64,000 bases of DNA, taken from Haliea sp963974125. Its GTDB lineage: Bacteria; Pseudomonadota; Gammaproteobacteria; Pseudomonadales; Halieaceae. The notes beneath the pieces are model-generated. The model was not told the DNA's origin. It did no database searches and worked only from the letters and a program-made list of their open reading frames with translations. Below, in pieces: positions 24,796-32,836 of the stretch. Both the position numbers and the translations under genes were made by a program. Where the stretch lies: positions 5,840 through 69,839 of the forward strand of contig CAXBCH010000024.1 in NCBI GenBank assembly GCA_963974125.1, in the 5' to 3' direction. Positions within the stretch are counted from its first letter, which is position 1, and each line of letters begins with the position of its first letter.

Positions 24796-25974
24796 TCAAC
24801 CTGCGGCGAGCTCTCCGCAGAGATCGCGTAGTGATACCGCTACCACATCTTCGGCCATAGGGAAGCGTTCGCTACCGCCATAGACTACGCGGCGATGCTG
24901 GGGGTGGACGGTATCGCAAGCGAGGAAAAAGCCGCGCTCCAGCTTCGGAGTCAGTCCGCGCTTGATTTCTATAGCCCAGGGCTTGCGCTCACCGGGGCGC
25001 TTTAGCAGCAGGTCAATCTCTGCGCCGGCCGCGGTCCTGAAAAAGTAGGCCGCCGTGCCGTGTGGGGCGGCGCCAATCAGCGACTCGATGACGAAGCCCT
25101 CCCAGCTTCCACCCGCCACCGGGTGACCCAGCAGCGCTTCCTGGTCGCCAATACCGAGCAGTGCGTGTATCAGCCCGCTGTCCCGAACGTAGACCTTCGG
25201 CGACTTGACCAGCCGCTTCTTGACGTTGCCGTGCCAGGGCGCAAGGCGACGTACGAGCAACAGATCGACCAGCAAATCGAGGTAGGCCGCCACGGTTTTA
25301 CCGTCCACCGCCAGTGCGCGGGCCAACGACGCGGCATTGAGTAGTGAGCCTTGCTGGTGTGACAACATGGTCCAGAAGCGGCGCAGGGTCTCCGCGGGAA
25401 TGCGTGGCCCAAGTTGCGGGATATCCCGTTCCAGGTAGGTGCGGATAAAGTCGTTGCGCCAGCGCAGACTCGCCGCGTCGGATGCGGCCAACAGGCTCTC
25501 CGGAAAGCCACCCCGCAGCCACAAGGGCTCCAGCGAATTGCGGTCTACCTCACCCGCGTCCAGTGGACCCAGTTCGAGATAACGGATACGCCCGGCAAGT
25601 GTTTCACTGGATTGTCTGAGCAGGTCGATGGAGGCAGAGCCCAGGATCAGAAAGCGGCCGTTGCCTTTAATCTGGTCCGGACCGCGCCTGCGACCGGTGT
25701 CGATCAGCCCGCGCAGGCTTTGAAATAGCTGTGGTGCACGCTGGATCTCGTCGAGGATCACCAATTTGTCTGCATGCTGCGCGAGATACTGCTCGGGCTC
25801 CGTCAGCTTGGCACGGTCGGCCTCGGATTCAAGGTCGAGATAGACCGCTGGGCGCGACTCGGCCACCTCAAGCGCCAGTGTGGTCTTCCCAACCTGGCGC
25901 GGACCGAGCAACGCAACCGCTGGCGCTTCGGTCAGGGCTGCGGTCAGTGTGGGGAAAAGTCGGCGAGCAATCAT
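24796..25974 (-). CDS. DUF4143 AAA ATPase (archaeal-ATPase-like)
   Basis: 392 residues from ATG 25974; a GTG at 26001 would add nine residues, but family members usually begin MIxRxLxP as here. AAA part: ALLGPRQVGKTTLAL (Walker A), KLVILDEIQRAP (Walker B), RFLILGSAS (sensor). Then the DUF4143 C-terminal domain: GGFPESLL, FIRTYLERDIPQLG, SLARALAVDGKTVAAYLDLLVDLLLVRRL, SPKVYVRDSGLIHALLG, GSWEGFVIESL and a nuclease-like strand AEIDLLLKRPGERKPWAIEIKRG. Function is unknown; the end resembles a PD-(D/E)XK-like core. The start codon lies in a large inverted repeat. Such genes are often horizontally acquired. Confidence 0.88.
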   Translation of the reverse strand: MIARRLFPTLTAALTEAPAVALLGPRQVGKTTLALEVAESRPAVYLDLESEADRAKLTEPEQYLAQHADKLVILDEIQRAPQLFQSLRGLIDTGRRRGPDQIKGNGRFLILGSASIDLLRQSSETLAGRIRYLELGPLDAGEVDRNSLEPLWLRGGFPESLLAASDAASLRWRNDFIRTYLERDIPQLGPRIPAETLRRFWTMLSHQQGSLLNAASLARALAVDGKTVAAYLDLLVDLLLVRRLAPWHGNVKKRLVKSPKVYVRDSGLIHALLGIGDQEALLGHPVAGGSWEGFVIESLIGAAPHGTAAYFFRTAAGAEIDLLLKRPGERKPWAIEIKRGLTPKLERGFFLACDTVHPQHRRVVYGGSERFPMAEDVVAVSLRDLCGELAAG

Positions 25975-26017
25975 CCTTGTAATTATGGAGTTAAGATCCA
26001 CAATTGCAAGGATGATT
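25969..26017. repeat. 49-bp inverted repeat over the DUF4143 start codon
   Basis: Arms 25969-25989 and 25997-26017 (21 bp each, 19 complementary positions, two transitions) flank the 7-nt loop GTTAAGA. Each arm, read outward, contains CAAGGATGATT, that is a ribosome-like AAGG directly abutting ATG. In the left arm that ATG (25974) is the probable DUF4143 start. A hairpin here would hide the start in mRNA; on DNA it is a dyad that a dimeric protein could bind. Confidence 0.7.
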
Positions 26018-26157
26018 TTGGTTGAATGTAGGGTGGGCGCAGTTGGTTCATGTGCAATCTAGACAGAACAGATGGTGCTGTCCGGGCAACTGCTCCCGGT
26101 CATCACATGTGCCACGTGGAATGGTGAGCGGAAGCTGAATTTGAGGCGGAAGATGTA

Positions 26158-26233
26158 TGGTGCCCGGAGACAGAATCGAACTGCCGACACGGGGATTTTC
26201 AATCCCCTGCTCTACCAACTGAGCTATCCGGGC
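26158..26233 (-). tRNA. tRNA-Phe (GAA)
   Basis: 76 nt including an encoded CCA. On the minus strand it starts GCCCGGATAGCTCAGTTGG, has the anticodon stem-loop GGGGA-TTGAAAA-TCCCC with anticodon GAA, the T loop GTTCGATTC and a matching acceptor end CCGGGC-A-CCA. It follows mutY-yggX on the same strand, as in Pseudomonas genomes. Confidence 0.97.
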
Positions 26234-26308
26234 GTGTGCCGTGATGGCGAAGGGTGCGTATTAAAACCGTAGACGCGGCGGGAGTCAAGCAACCGCCGGG
26301 GGCGGACG

Positions 26309-26581
26309 CTACTTTTCCGGGGGCACGTAACCCTCGGCCTTGTCGTGCTCCTGGCCGGCGAGGAACTTGTCCATCTCCTGCTGCAGGTACTTGCGCGCCT
26401 CCGGGTCGATCAGGCTCAGCTGCTTCTCGTTGATCAGCATGGTCTGCTGGGCCTGCCACTCTTCCCAGGCCTTTTTCGAGACGTTCTCGTAGATGTCCTG
26501 GCCCTTGGGGCCGGGGTAGGGCGGGGCCGTCAGGCCTTCCAGTTCCTGCTGGTAGCGCTTGCAGAATACGGTGCGTGTCAT
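26309..26581 (-). CDS. yggX: Fe(2+)-trafficking/oxidative damage protection protein YggX
   Basis: 90 residues: MTRTVFCKRYQQELEGL, then YPGPKGQDIYENVSKKAWEEW and NEKQLSLIDPEARKYLQQEM, ending GYVPPEK. This is the standard YggX length and sequence, with Cys7 conserved. YggX protects Fe-S enzymes from oxidation and helps iron handling; MutY, encoded just upstream (16 nt), is itself a [4Fe-4S] protein, and the mutY-yggX pair is widely conserved. The start used is the ATG at 26581; the open frame extends further upstream but overlaps mutY. Confidence 0.95.
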   Translation of the reverse strand: MTRTVFCKRYQQELEGLTAPPYPGPKGQDIYENVSKKAWEEWQAQQTMLINEKQLSLIDPEARKYLQQEMDKFLAGQEHDKAEGYVPPEK

Positions 26582-26597
26582 TTTGTTTGCTCCCGGG

Positions 26598-27644
26598 TCA
26601 GAGGGTCGCCAGCAGCCGGGCGACTGGCGCGGCGAGGCCGATTTGTTGGGGTTGGGCCACCTTATACCAGAGCTGGTCGCTCGCGGCCATGATGGCCGTG
26701 GGCGTGGCGTCCAGTTGTGCCTGCAGGGGCTGGATATCCAGGTGGTAGTGGCTGAAAGTGTGGCGGAAGGCAGTGCCGGTGGAGATTGCCGCAGGCTCGT
26801 GCCCGCAATGGTCCAGGCACCAGTTGCCGGCGTCGGCGGCGTCCGCGAGTTCCGGGAAGCACCAGAGGCCGCCCCAGATACCGCTGGGGGGGCGCCTCTC
26901 AAGCAATACGGCTCCGGCGGCATCGCGCACGATCAGGAACACAGTGTCTCGCACTGGTAGCACCTTGCGCGGCTTCCTGCCCGGGAACTCGGCCTGGCGG
27001 CCCTCCGCCCTGGCGCTGCAATCTGCCCGCAGCGGGCACTCCTCGCAGCGCGGGCGGCTGCGGGTACACAGGGTGGCACCCAGGTCCATGATCGCCTGGG
27101 TGTAGTCTGCCACCCGCGTCTTTGGCGTGTAGTCTTCGGCCAGTTGCCACAGGGCCCGATGCACCGCAGTCTCCCCGGGCCACCCCGCCACGGCCTTGTG
27201 GCGCGCCAGTACCCGCTTGACGTTACCGTCGAGGATCGGCGCCCGCTGTTGGAAGGCGATGCTGGCGATGGCACCGGCGGTGGAGCGGCCGATACCGGGC
27301 AGGGTTTCCAGCATCTCAACACTATCCGGGAACTCGCCGCCGTGCAGCTCACACACCTGCTGCGCGGCCCGATGCAGGTTGCGGGCCCGGGCGTAGTAGC
27401 CGAGCCCGGTCCACAGGTGCAGCACCTCGTCGGTTGGCGCGGCGGCCAGGGCCCGGACATCAGGGAACCGGGCCATGAAGCGCTGGTAATAGGGGATGAC
27501 CGTGCGCACCTGGGTTTGCTGCAGCATGATCTCGGAAACCCAGACCCGGTAGGGGCTGGTGTCCCGCTGCCAGGGCAGGTCCTTGCGCCCGTGCTGGTCG
27601 AACCACTGCAGCAGGCGGCGGGAAAATGTTTGCTTGGAGGCCAT
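26598..27644 (-). CDS. mutY: A/G-specific adenine glycosylase MutY
   Basis: 348 residues. N-terminal HhH-GPD glycosylase: DLPWQRDTSPYRVWVSEIMLQQTQV, WTGLGYYARARNLH, helix-hairpin-helix LPGIGRSTAGAI and catalytic Asp in ILDGNVKRVLAR. The [4Fe-4S] cluster ligands are C-x6-C-x2-C-x5-C in CTRSRPRCEECPLRADC. A C-terminal NUDIX-like 8-oxoG recognition domain follows (VFLIVRDAAGAVLLERRPPSGIWGGLWCFPE in outline). It removes A mispaired with 8-oxoG. No clear ribosome site precedes ATG 27644. A short GC-rich tandem repeat lies upstream. Confidence 0.96.
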   Translation of the reverse strand: MASKQTFSRRLLQWFDQHGRKDLPWQRDTSPYRVWVSEIMLQQTQVRTVIPYYQRFMARFPDVRALAAAPTDEVLHLWTGLGYYARARNLHRAAQQVCELHGGEFPDSVEMLETLPGIGRSTAGAIASIAFQQRAPILDGNVKRVLARHKAVAGWPGETAVHRALWQLAEDYTPKTRVADYTQAIMDLGATLCTRSRPRCEECPLRADCSARAEGRQAEFPGRKPRKVLPVRDTVFLIVRDAAGAVLLERRPPSGIWGGLWCFPELADAADAGNWCLDHCGHEPAAISTGTAFRHTFSHYHLDIQPLQAQLDATPTAIMAASDQLWYKVAQPQQIGLAAPVARLLATL

Positions 27645-27698
27645 GGCGCGCTAGTGTACTGCAGCTCCAGGTAGCGGTCGAAACGTGAATGTGTGGTT

Positions 27699-27755
27699 GG
27701 GGCCGCCCAGGTCGGGCCGCGTAGGTGGGGCCGCCCAGGTCGGGCCGCCCAAGTC
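27699..27755. repeat. GC-rich tandem repeat upstream of mutY
   Basis: A 22-nt word beginning GGGGCCGCCCAGGTCGGG is present twice, identical, at 27699-27720 and 27727-27748 (period 28), with a shorter sub-period of about 14 built on GGGCCGCCCAGGTC; a third degenerate copy runs to 27755. It lies in the 201-nt gap between mutY and a divergent lipoprotein gene, so it may affect promoters on both sides or be a slippage-prone spacer. Confidence 0.7.
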
Positions 27756-27845
27756 GCGCCGGCTGCGCGCCCCGGCGCAAGGCCAAATTTGGTTTCTGTG
27801 CGTAAACAGGGCAAGCAAGCGCAAACGAGGAGAGGCAGGCAGCAA

Positions 27846-28712
27846 ATGAGAAGCGCGTTGGTGGCCGTGGTCGCGGTGGCATCCATGACTCTCGCCGGCT
27901 GCGGCGTGGTGCTGGGGCAGAAGCAGGCGCCGGCGGCGGTGAGCACCCTGGTATATACGCCGGAAGACTGGCCCGAGCCACTGCAGGCGGAGGTTTACCA
28001 GCCCCGGGGCGAGGGACCCTTCCCGGGCATGCTACTGGTCCACGGTGGCGGCTGGGAACGCCGCAGCCGCGAGGATATGGACCGTCTGGCCCGCTACTAT
28101 GTGGGCCAGGGCTATGTGGTCATGAACGCCAGCTATCGCTTTGCCCCCGAATCGCTCTACCCCGCCCAGGTGCACGACCTGCAGCAGGCCATGCACTGGC
28201 TGCATCGGGAGGCCGGGCGCCTGAGCCTGGATACGGAGCGCATCGCCGCCTTCGGCTACTCTGCCGGCGCCCACCTGGTCAGCCTGATGGCGCTGGCGGC
28301 CGGTACCGGCGATGACCTCGACCAGCCCTGGGGCGGGGACAAGACCCGGCCCGCAGCAGTGGTTGCGGGTGGTTCGCCGATGGACCTGCGCAAATATCCC
28401 GGCGGCAAGCTGGTGCCCCAGTTCCTGGGCGGGCGAATCAACGAGATTCCGGAAACCTTCGTCGCCGCCTCACCGGTAACCCGGGTGCATCCGCAGGCGC
28501 CGCCGTTCCTGTTGTTCCACGGCACGCGCGATACGCTGGTGACGATCGATCACGCGGAGGACTTCGTTGCCGCCCTTGCCGCCGAGAACGTGCCGGTGAC
28601 CCTGGAGCGCCAGGCGGGCCGCGGGCATATTCTTACTTTCCTGACGGTGGGCACGGCGCTGCCGGAGGCGGACGCGTTTCTGCAGCGCTATCTCGGCGGG
28701 GCTGGCGGTTAA
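27846..28712 (+). CDS. Alpha/beta hydrolase lipoprotein (BD-FAE/esterase type)
   Basis: 288 residues from ATG 27846 (AGGAGAGG upstream); the frame is open further upstream through the GC-rich repeat but has no good start there. Lipoprotein signal ending LAGCG (lipobox). Motifs: oxyanion LVHGGGW, nucleophile GYSAGAH, acid in FHGTRDTLV and His in GRGHIL. This is the esterase/lipase (BD-FAE-like) family. It probably sits in the outer membrane or periplasm and cleaves esters of unknown type. It converges with the DUF547 gene with a 4-nt overlap. Confidence 0.85.
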   Translation: MRSALVAVVAVASMTLAGCGVVLGQKQAPAAVSTLVYTPEDWPEPLQAEVYQPRGEGPFPGMLLVHGGGWERRSREDMDRLARYYVGQGYVVMNASYRFAPESLYPAQVHDLQQAMHWLHREAGRLSLDTERIAAFGYSAGAHLVSLMALAAGTGDDLDQPWGGDKTRPAAVVAGGSPMDLRKYPGGKLVPQFLGGRINEIPETFVAASPVTRVHPQAPPFLLFHGTRDTLVTIDHAEDFVAALAAENVPVTLERQAGRGHILTFLTVGTALPEADAFLQRYLGGAGG

Positions 28713-29503
28713 TCGGCGCGGTTGAGGGTCCAGTCATAGTCGAGGAAGGGGATCTTCAGCCTGCCGCTGGCCAGCTGTTCACGGGCACCCCCATCCAACC
28801 CCAGCGCGTCTGCATACAGGGCCAGGAATGAAGCCAGCGTGTCGGCGCCACGCCAGCCGCGCTCGAAATCCTCCCGATACCACTTGAAGATGGATGACAG
28901 CTCCAGGCTGCCATCGCGGTAGCGGTTGCGGCTGGTATCCCCGAGGAAGCGTTTCGTGCTGTCCTCCAGCTGGGCCTCCAGCTCTACTGCAGTAAATGGC
29001 CCCGGGCGCAGGGCGGGGCAGCCGATGGAGGCGCAGTTGACCGCGAAGTGGATGCGCGGCTCGTCGTAGCGCCCGGGCTCGCGGATGATTTCGTGCTCGA
29101 TCTCGTCCAGGTGCATTTCTTCCCCCAGCAGCGTAAAGAAGCGCCGCTTCCAGGGACTCTGCCAGAAACTGCCGATATCGCGGATGGAGTCCACCGGGTA
29201 GTGGTCGATGATCAGCTTGAGGGTAAAGGCGTTGTAGGCGTTGATCAGGAACGCGAGCTGCTCGTCCCGGGGCCAGCGCTCGAATTCCGCCACCGCCACC
29301 CCGCTCAGTGCTTCGAGATAGCGCTGCAGATCCTCCGGTGTCGCCTGTAGCGCGGTGTAGTCCACCAGGCTGTTGTGGCCCCCTTCCTGCCACTGCACAT
29401 GGTTGGCGAGCACTTCGGCGAATCGCCCGTGGCTGTGGTCAAAGGCCAGGACCGGCCGGGTCAGCAGCATCAAGGCAGCGACCAGCAGGACCCTGAGCCT
29501 CAC
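28709..29503 (-). CDS. DUF547 exported protein
   Basis: 264 residues from GTG 29503, fixed by GGAGG 7 nt upstream and a GTGA overlap with the stop of the preceding gene. A signal peptide (VLLVAALMLLTRPVLA) is followed by the DUF547 core: HVQWQEGGHNSLVDYTAL, AFLINAYNAFTLKLIIDHYP, IHFAVNCASIGCPALRPG (two Cys) and FKWYREDF. DUF547 has unknown function and often occurs near thioredoxin or redox genes. Third gene of the arsS-TVP38/oxidoreductase operon, and likely periplasmic. Confidence 0.85.
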   Translation of the reverse strand: MRLRVLLVAALMLLTRPVLAFDHSHGRFAEVLANHVQWQEGGHNSLVDYTALQATPEDLQRYLEALSGVAVAEFERWPRDEQLAFLINAYNAFTLKLIIDHYPVDSIRDIGSFWQSPWKRRFFTLLGEEMHLDEIEHEIIREPGRYDEPRIHFAVNCASIGCPALRPGPFTAVELEAQLEDSTKRFLGDTSRNRYRDGSLELSSIFKWYREDFERGWRGADTLASFLALYADALGLDGGAREQLASGRLKIPFLDYDWTLNRAD

Positions 29504-31662
29504 GCCGTACCTCCGCGCCGCCACTGGTGATAGCGGGCCAGCCAGCGCAGCACCCGCTCCGGAGCGTGGGCCTTCTTCCACTCCCCGGCAGCGTACTTGT
29601 TGGCCTCCGCCAGGGTCGGGTAGGTGTGGATGGTGCCGAGAATCTTGTTCAGCCCCAGGCCGTGGCGCATCGCCAGCACGAACTCTGCCAGCAGGTCGCC
29701 GCCCTGGGTGCCGACGATGGTAGCGCCGAGGATGCGGTCGCGGCCCGGCACGGTCAGCACCTTGACGAAGCCGCTGGTGGCGCTGTCGGCAATGGCCCGG
29801 TCCAACTCCTTCAGCTCGAAGCGGGTTACCTCGAAGGGAATGTCGCGCTCGCGCGCCTCCTCTTCACTCAGGCCCACCCGCGCCACTTCCGGGTCGATAA
29901 AGGTGGTCCAGGGAATCACCGAGTAGTCCACCTTGAAGCGCTTGAACTGGCCGAACAGGGCGTTCACCGCCGCGTACCAGGCCATGTGCGAGGCGGTGTG
30001 AGTGAACTGGTAGGGCCCGGCAACATCGCCGGCAGCGTAGATGTTTGGGTACAGGGTTTCCAGGTAGTCGTTGGTCGTCACGGTTTTCGCAGTCGGTATG
30101 CCCAGTTCTTCCAGGCCGTAGCCGGTGAGGCGCGCCTTGCGCCCGACAGACACCAGCAACTGGTCGAACTCGATGGTTTTTTCCTCCCCCGCGTGGGCGA
30201 CTACCAGCAGTTTGCGCTCGCCGTCGCGCTCGCAGCGCAGGGCGCTGTGTTCGGTCAGCACCTGTACGCCGTCCCGCTGCAGCGCCTGTCGCGCCAGCTC
30301 GGAGACTTCCGGGTCCTCTTTATGCAGGATGCGGTCGCCGCGCTGGATCTGGGTCACTTCGCAGCCCAGGCGGGCAAAGGCCTGGGCCAGCTCGCAGCCG
30401 ATCGGGCCGCCGCCCAGCACCAGCAGACGCCGGGGTGGAGCGTCCATGTCTGCAAAGGCGTCCCACATCGTGTCGCTGGTAACGTAGCCCACATCATCCA
30501 GGCCCGGCAGATCCGGGACCAGCGGCGCCGCGCCCGCGGCAATCACGATCGCCCGGGTGGTCAGGCGCTGGCTGCCGCCATCGTTGAGGGCGATGTCCAC
30601 GGTCCAGGGGTCGATGATCCTGGCGTAGCCCTGCAGGACTTCCACCCCCAGGCCGGTATAGCGCTCGACGCTGTCGTGGGGCTCCACCTCGGCGATGATC
30701 CGGTGTACCCGCGCCATCACCGCGCGGAAGCTGAACTGCGGCGTTGCCGGCTCCAGCCCGTACTGGTCGGCGTGGCGCATCTGCTGCGCGACCCTGGCGC
30801 TCTTGATCAGGGCCTTGCTGGGCACGCAGCCGTAATTGAGGCAGTCGCCGCCCATCTTGTGCGCTTCCACCAGGGTGACTTTGGCCTTCACCGCCGCGGC
30901 GATATAAGCCGATACCAGGCCGCCGGCGCCGGCGCCGATCACGATGAGATTGCGATCAAAGGTTTTCGGCTTCCGCCAGGGCTTGTAGACGCGTTTCTTC
31001 TGTACGAGCGCAACAATGGCCCTGGCGATCCAGGGAAACAGGCCCAGCAGCACAAAGGACAGCAGCAGCTCCAGCGACAGGATATCCCCGACCTGCTCTA
31101 TCGCCGCCAGTTGGGTGCCCGCATTCACGTACACGGCGGTGCCGGCCAGCATGCCGACTTGGCTGATCCAGTAGAAGGTCCAGGTGCGCAGCCGGGTCAG
31201 GCCCATTACCAGGTTGATGATAAAGAAGGGAAAAATGGGCACCAGGCGCAGGGTGAACAGGTAGAAGGCGCCGTCGCGCTCGATCCCCCGGTCGATGGCC
31301 TTCAGGCGTTCGCCGAAACGCCGCTCCACGGTATCGCGCAGCAGGAAGCGCGCCACCAGGAAAGCCAGGGTGGCGCCGATGCTGGAGGCAAAGGAGACCA
31401 GCAGCAGGCCCTGCCAGAGCCCGAACAGGGCGCCGCCGGCCAGGGTCATGATTGCCGCGCCGGGCAGCGACAGGGCGGTGACAATGATATAAATGACAAA
31501 GTAGGCCGCCGGCACCAGCACCGGATACTGCGCCAGCAGCTCGGCGAAGCGCGCCTGGCTGGCCTTGAGCTGGACCAGGGTCAGGTAGTCGTCCAGGCCG
31601 AGGGCGAAGAAGCCTGCTACCAGGGCGACTACGGCAGCAAGCAAAACCAGCTTTTTGCTCAT
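29500..31662 (-). CDS. TVP38/TMEM64 - pyridine nucleotide-disulfide oxidoreductase fusion
   Basis: 720 residues in two parts. Residues 1-220 are a TVP38/TMEM64 (SNARE-associated/DedA-like) membrane domain with several helices (e.g. ALSLPGAAIMTLAGGALFG, RLVPIFPFFIINLVMG). From about 235 the protein is a class-I flavoprotein reductase: FAD site VIGAGAGGLVSAY (243-248), redox-active C274-x4-C279 in GGDCLNYGCVPSK, second dinucleotide fold LVLGGGPIGCELAQAFARLG, and GDVAGPYQFTHTA. The dimer interface His-x4-Glu region of mercuric reductases lies near the C-terminus (THTYPTLAEANKYAAGE). Substrate unknown. Operon: its ATG overlaps the arsS stop (TAATG). Confidence 0.88.
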   Translation of the reverse strand: MSKKLVLLAAVVALVAGFFALGLDDYLTLVQLKASQARFAELLAQYPVLVPAAYFVIYIIVTALSLPGAAIMTLAGGALFGLWQGLLLVSFASSIGATLAFLVARFLLRDTVERRFGERLKAIDRGIERDGAFYLFTLRLVPIFPFFIINLVMGLTRLRTWTFYWISQVGMLAGTAVYVNAGTQLAAIEQVGDILSLELLLSFVLLGLFPWIARAIVALVQKKRVYKPWRKPKTFDRNLIVIGAGAGGLVSAYIAAAVKAKVTLVEAHKMGGDCLNYGCVPSKALIKSARVAQQMRHADQYGLEPATPQFSFRAVMARVHRIIAEVEPHDSVERYTGLGVEVLQGYARIIDPWTVDIALNDGGSQRLTTRAIVIAAGAAPLVPDLPGLDDVGYVTSDTMWDAFADMDAPPRRLLVLGGGPIGCELAQAFARLGCEVTQIQRGDRILHKEDPEVSELARQALQRDGVQVLTEHSALRCERDGERKLLVVAHAGEEKTIEFDQLLVSVGRKARLTGYGLEELGIPTAKTVTTNDYLETLYPNIYAAGDVAGPYQFTHTASHMAWYAAVNALFGQFKRFKVDYSVIPWTTFIDPEVARVGLSEEEARERDIPFEVTRFELKELDRAIADSATSGFVKVLTVPGRDRILGATIVGTQGGDLLAEFVLAMRHGLGLNKILGTIHTYPTLAEANKYAAGEWKKAHAPERVLRWLARYHQWRRGGTA

Positions 31663-32621
31663 TAACTCAGGGCTCCGCCGCAGCTGCTGCCCTGGCCCGC
31701 GGTGCAGCCGTAGCAGTGATCGGCAATGCGGATTTCCCGGCCGTCGATAGCGCTGTCCAGCAGGCTGCGCAGATGGGGGCGCGGGCTCGCCCCCGGCAGC
31801 GGCAGGTCAAGTTGCTGGTTGAAGTCGCAGTCGTAGAGGTAGCCCTGCCAGTCTACGCTCACCAGGGACCGGCACATCACCGAGTCGAGGTTTTGCGGCT
31901 GGTAGGCGTCCTTCAGCAGTTGCATGTAGGTGCCGAACTGGCCCTTGGAGATCAGGGTACTGCCAAAGCGCTTGATCGGCATGTTGGCGAGGGTGAACAG
32001 GGCATTGAATTCGATCCCGAAGTGCTTGTGCAGCTCGCGCTTGTAGTCCGCTTCCAGCGCTCCCTGTTCCGGCGGCAGGCTGGGCCCCAGCGGGTTGTAG
32101 ACCAAATTCAGGGTCAGGCCGCTGTCGGCCCGGCCGTAGCCCAGTGAATTCAGCGCCTGCAGCGCGGCGATACTCTTGTCGAACACACCGTCGCCGCGCT
32201 GCTGGTCGACATTGGCCGGGGAGTAGCAGGGCATGGAGGCGATAATCTCCACCCGGTGCTGCGCCAGGAATCCGGCCATGTCCTCGTAGCCCGGCTCCCG
32301 GAGGATGGTCAGGTTGCAGCGGTCCATCACCTTCACCCCCAGTGCGCTGGCCGCCGTCACCAGGTCGCGAAACCGCGGGTGCATCTCTGGGGCGCCACCG
32401 GTCAGGTCCAGCAGCTGGATGTCGCGGGCCCTGAGCACCTGGGGAATCAGGTCGATGTGCGCATCGTCCATCATCTCGGTGCGGGTGGGACCGGCATTGA
32501 CGTGGCAGTGCACGCAGCTCTGGTTGCACAGGTAGCCCAGGTTCACCTGCAGGGTCTGCAGTTCGCCCCGCTTGATCGTAGGGAAGTCGGTCGCTTCCAG
32601 CAGGGGTAGCGTTGCATGCAT
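31662..32621 (-). CDS. arsS: ArsS-type radical SAM protein (arsenosugar biosynthesis family)
   Basis: 319 residues. Radical SAM cluster C32-x3-C36-x2-C39 in CNQSCVHCHVNAGP, then EMMDDAHIDLIPQ, LLDLTGGAPEMHP, and the ArsS C-terminal region FNALFTLANMPIKRFG, CRSLVSVDWQGYLYDCDFNQQLDLPL and HCYGCTAGQGSSCGGAL. These match the ArsS (DUF3641) family that adds the deoxyadenosyl group during arsenosugar synthesis. Some relatives carry selenocysteine at the final Cys; here it is Cys. No arsM methyltransferase is in the window. First gene of a three-gene overlapped operon. Confidence 0.85.
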   Translation of the reverse strand: MHATLPLLEATDFPTIKRGELQTLQVNLGYLCNQSCVHCHVNAGPTRTEMMDDAHIDLIPQVLRARDIQLLDLTGGAPEMHPRFRDLVTAASALGVKVMDRCNLTILREPGYEDMAGFLAQHRVEIIASMPCYSPANVDQQRGDGVFDKSIAALQALNSLGYGRADSGLTLNLVYNPLGPSLPPEQGALEADYKRELHKHFGIEFNALFTLANMPIKRFGSTLISKGQFGTYMQLLKDAYQPQNLDSVMCRSLVSVDWQGYLYDCDFNQQLDLPLPGASPRPHLRSLLDSAIDGREIRIADHCYGCTAGQGSSCGGALS

Positions 32622-32793
32622 GCGGTGGAATCCTTTTATGCCCGGGTTTCGTGCTTCATTAATATGATGCGGGTGCTCGTGGAATGTTACGGTTGAGCGA
32701 GCGTTATTGGACCAGAGTGGGTGGAAATGGTTGCGGTATTTTCAGCCCAGGCAGTCTACAGGTCAGAGTATAGCGGTCGCCTGAAAAGAAAAA

Positions 32794-32809
32794 CCCGCCG
32801 GATGGCGGG
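32794..32809 (-). terminator. Rho-independent terminator of the XrtH-type protein gene
   Basis: Stem CCCGCC / GGCGGG with loop ATCC on the minus strand, directly followed (minus strand) by TTTTT from the A run at 32786-32793. It is 27 nt past the stop at 32837 and is the most convincing intrinsic terminator in the window. Confidence 0.85.
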
Positions 32810-32836
32810 TCTTTACGGCGTTAATGCTGCTTTCGG

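Noticed and set aside
24691..24831. 46-codon + strand frame in the gap between the S9 peptidase and DUF4143 genes
   Set aside because: A GAGGAGG lies inside rather than before it, it overlaps the DUF4143 3' end, and no similarity is recognised.
31662..32621. Selenoprotein form of ArsS
   Set aside because: The C-terminal motif is encoded with Cys (GSSCGG) and no in-frame TGA is present before the stop.
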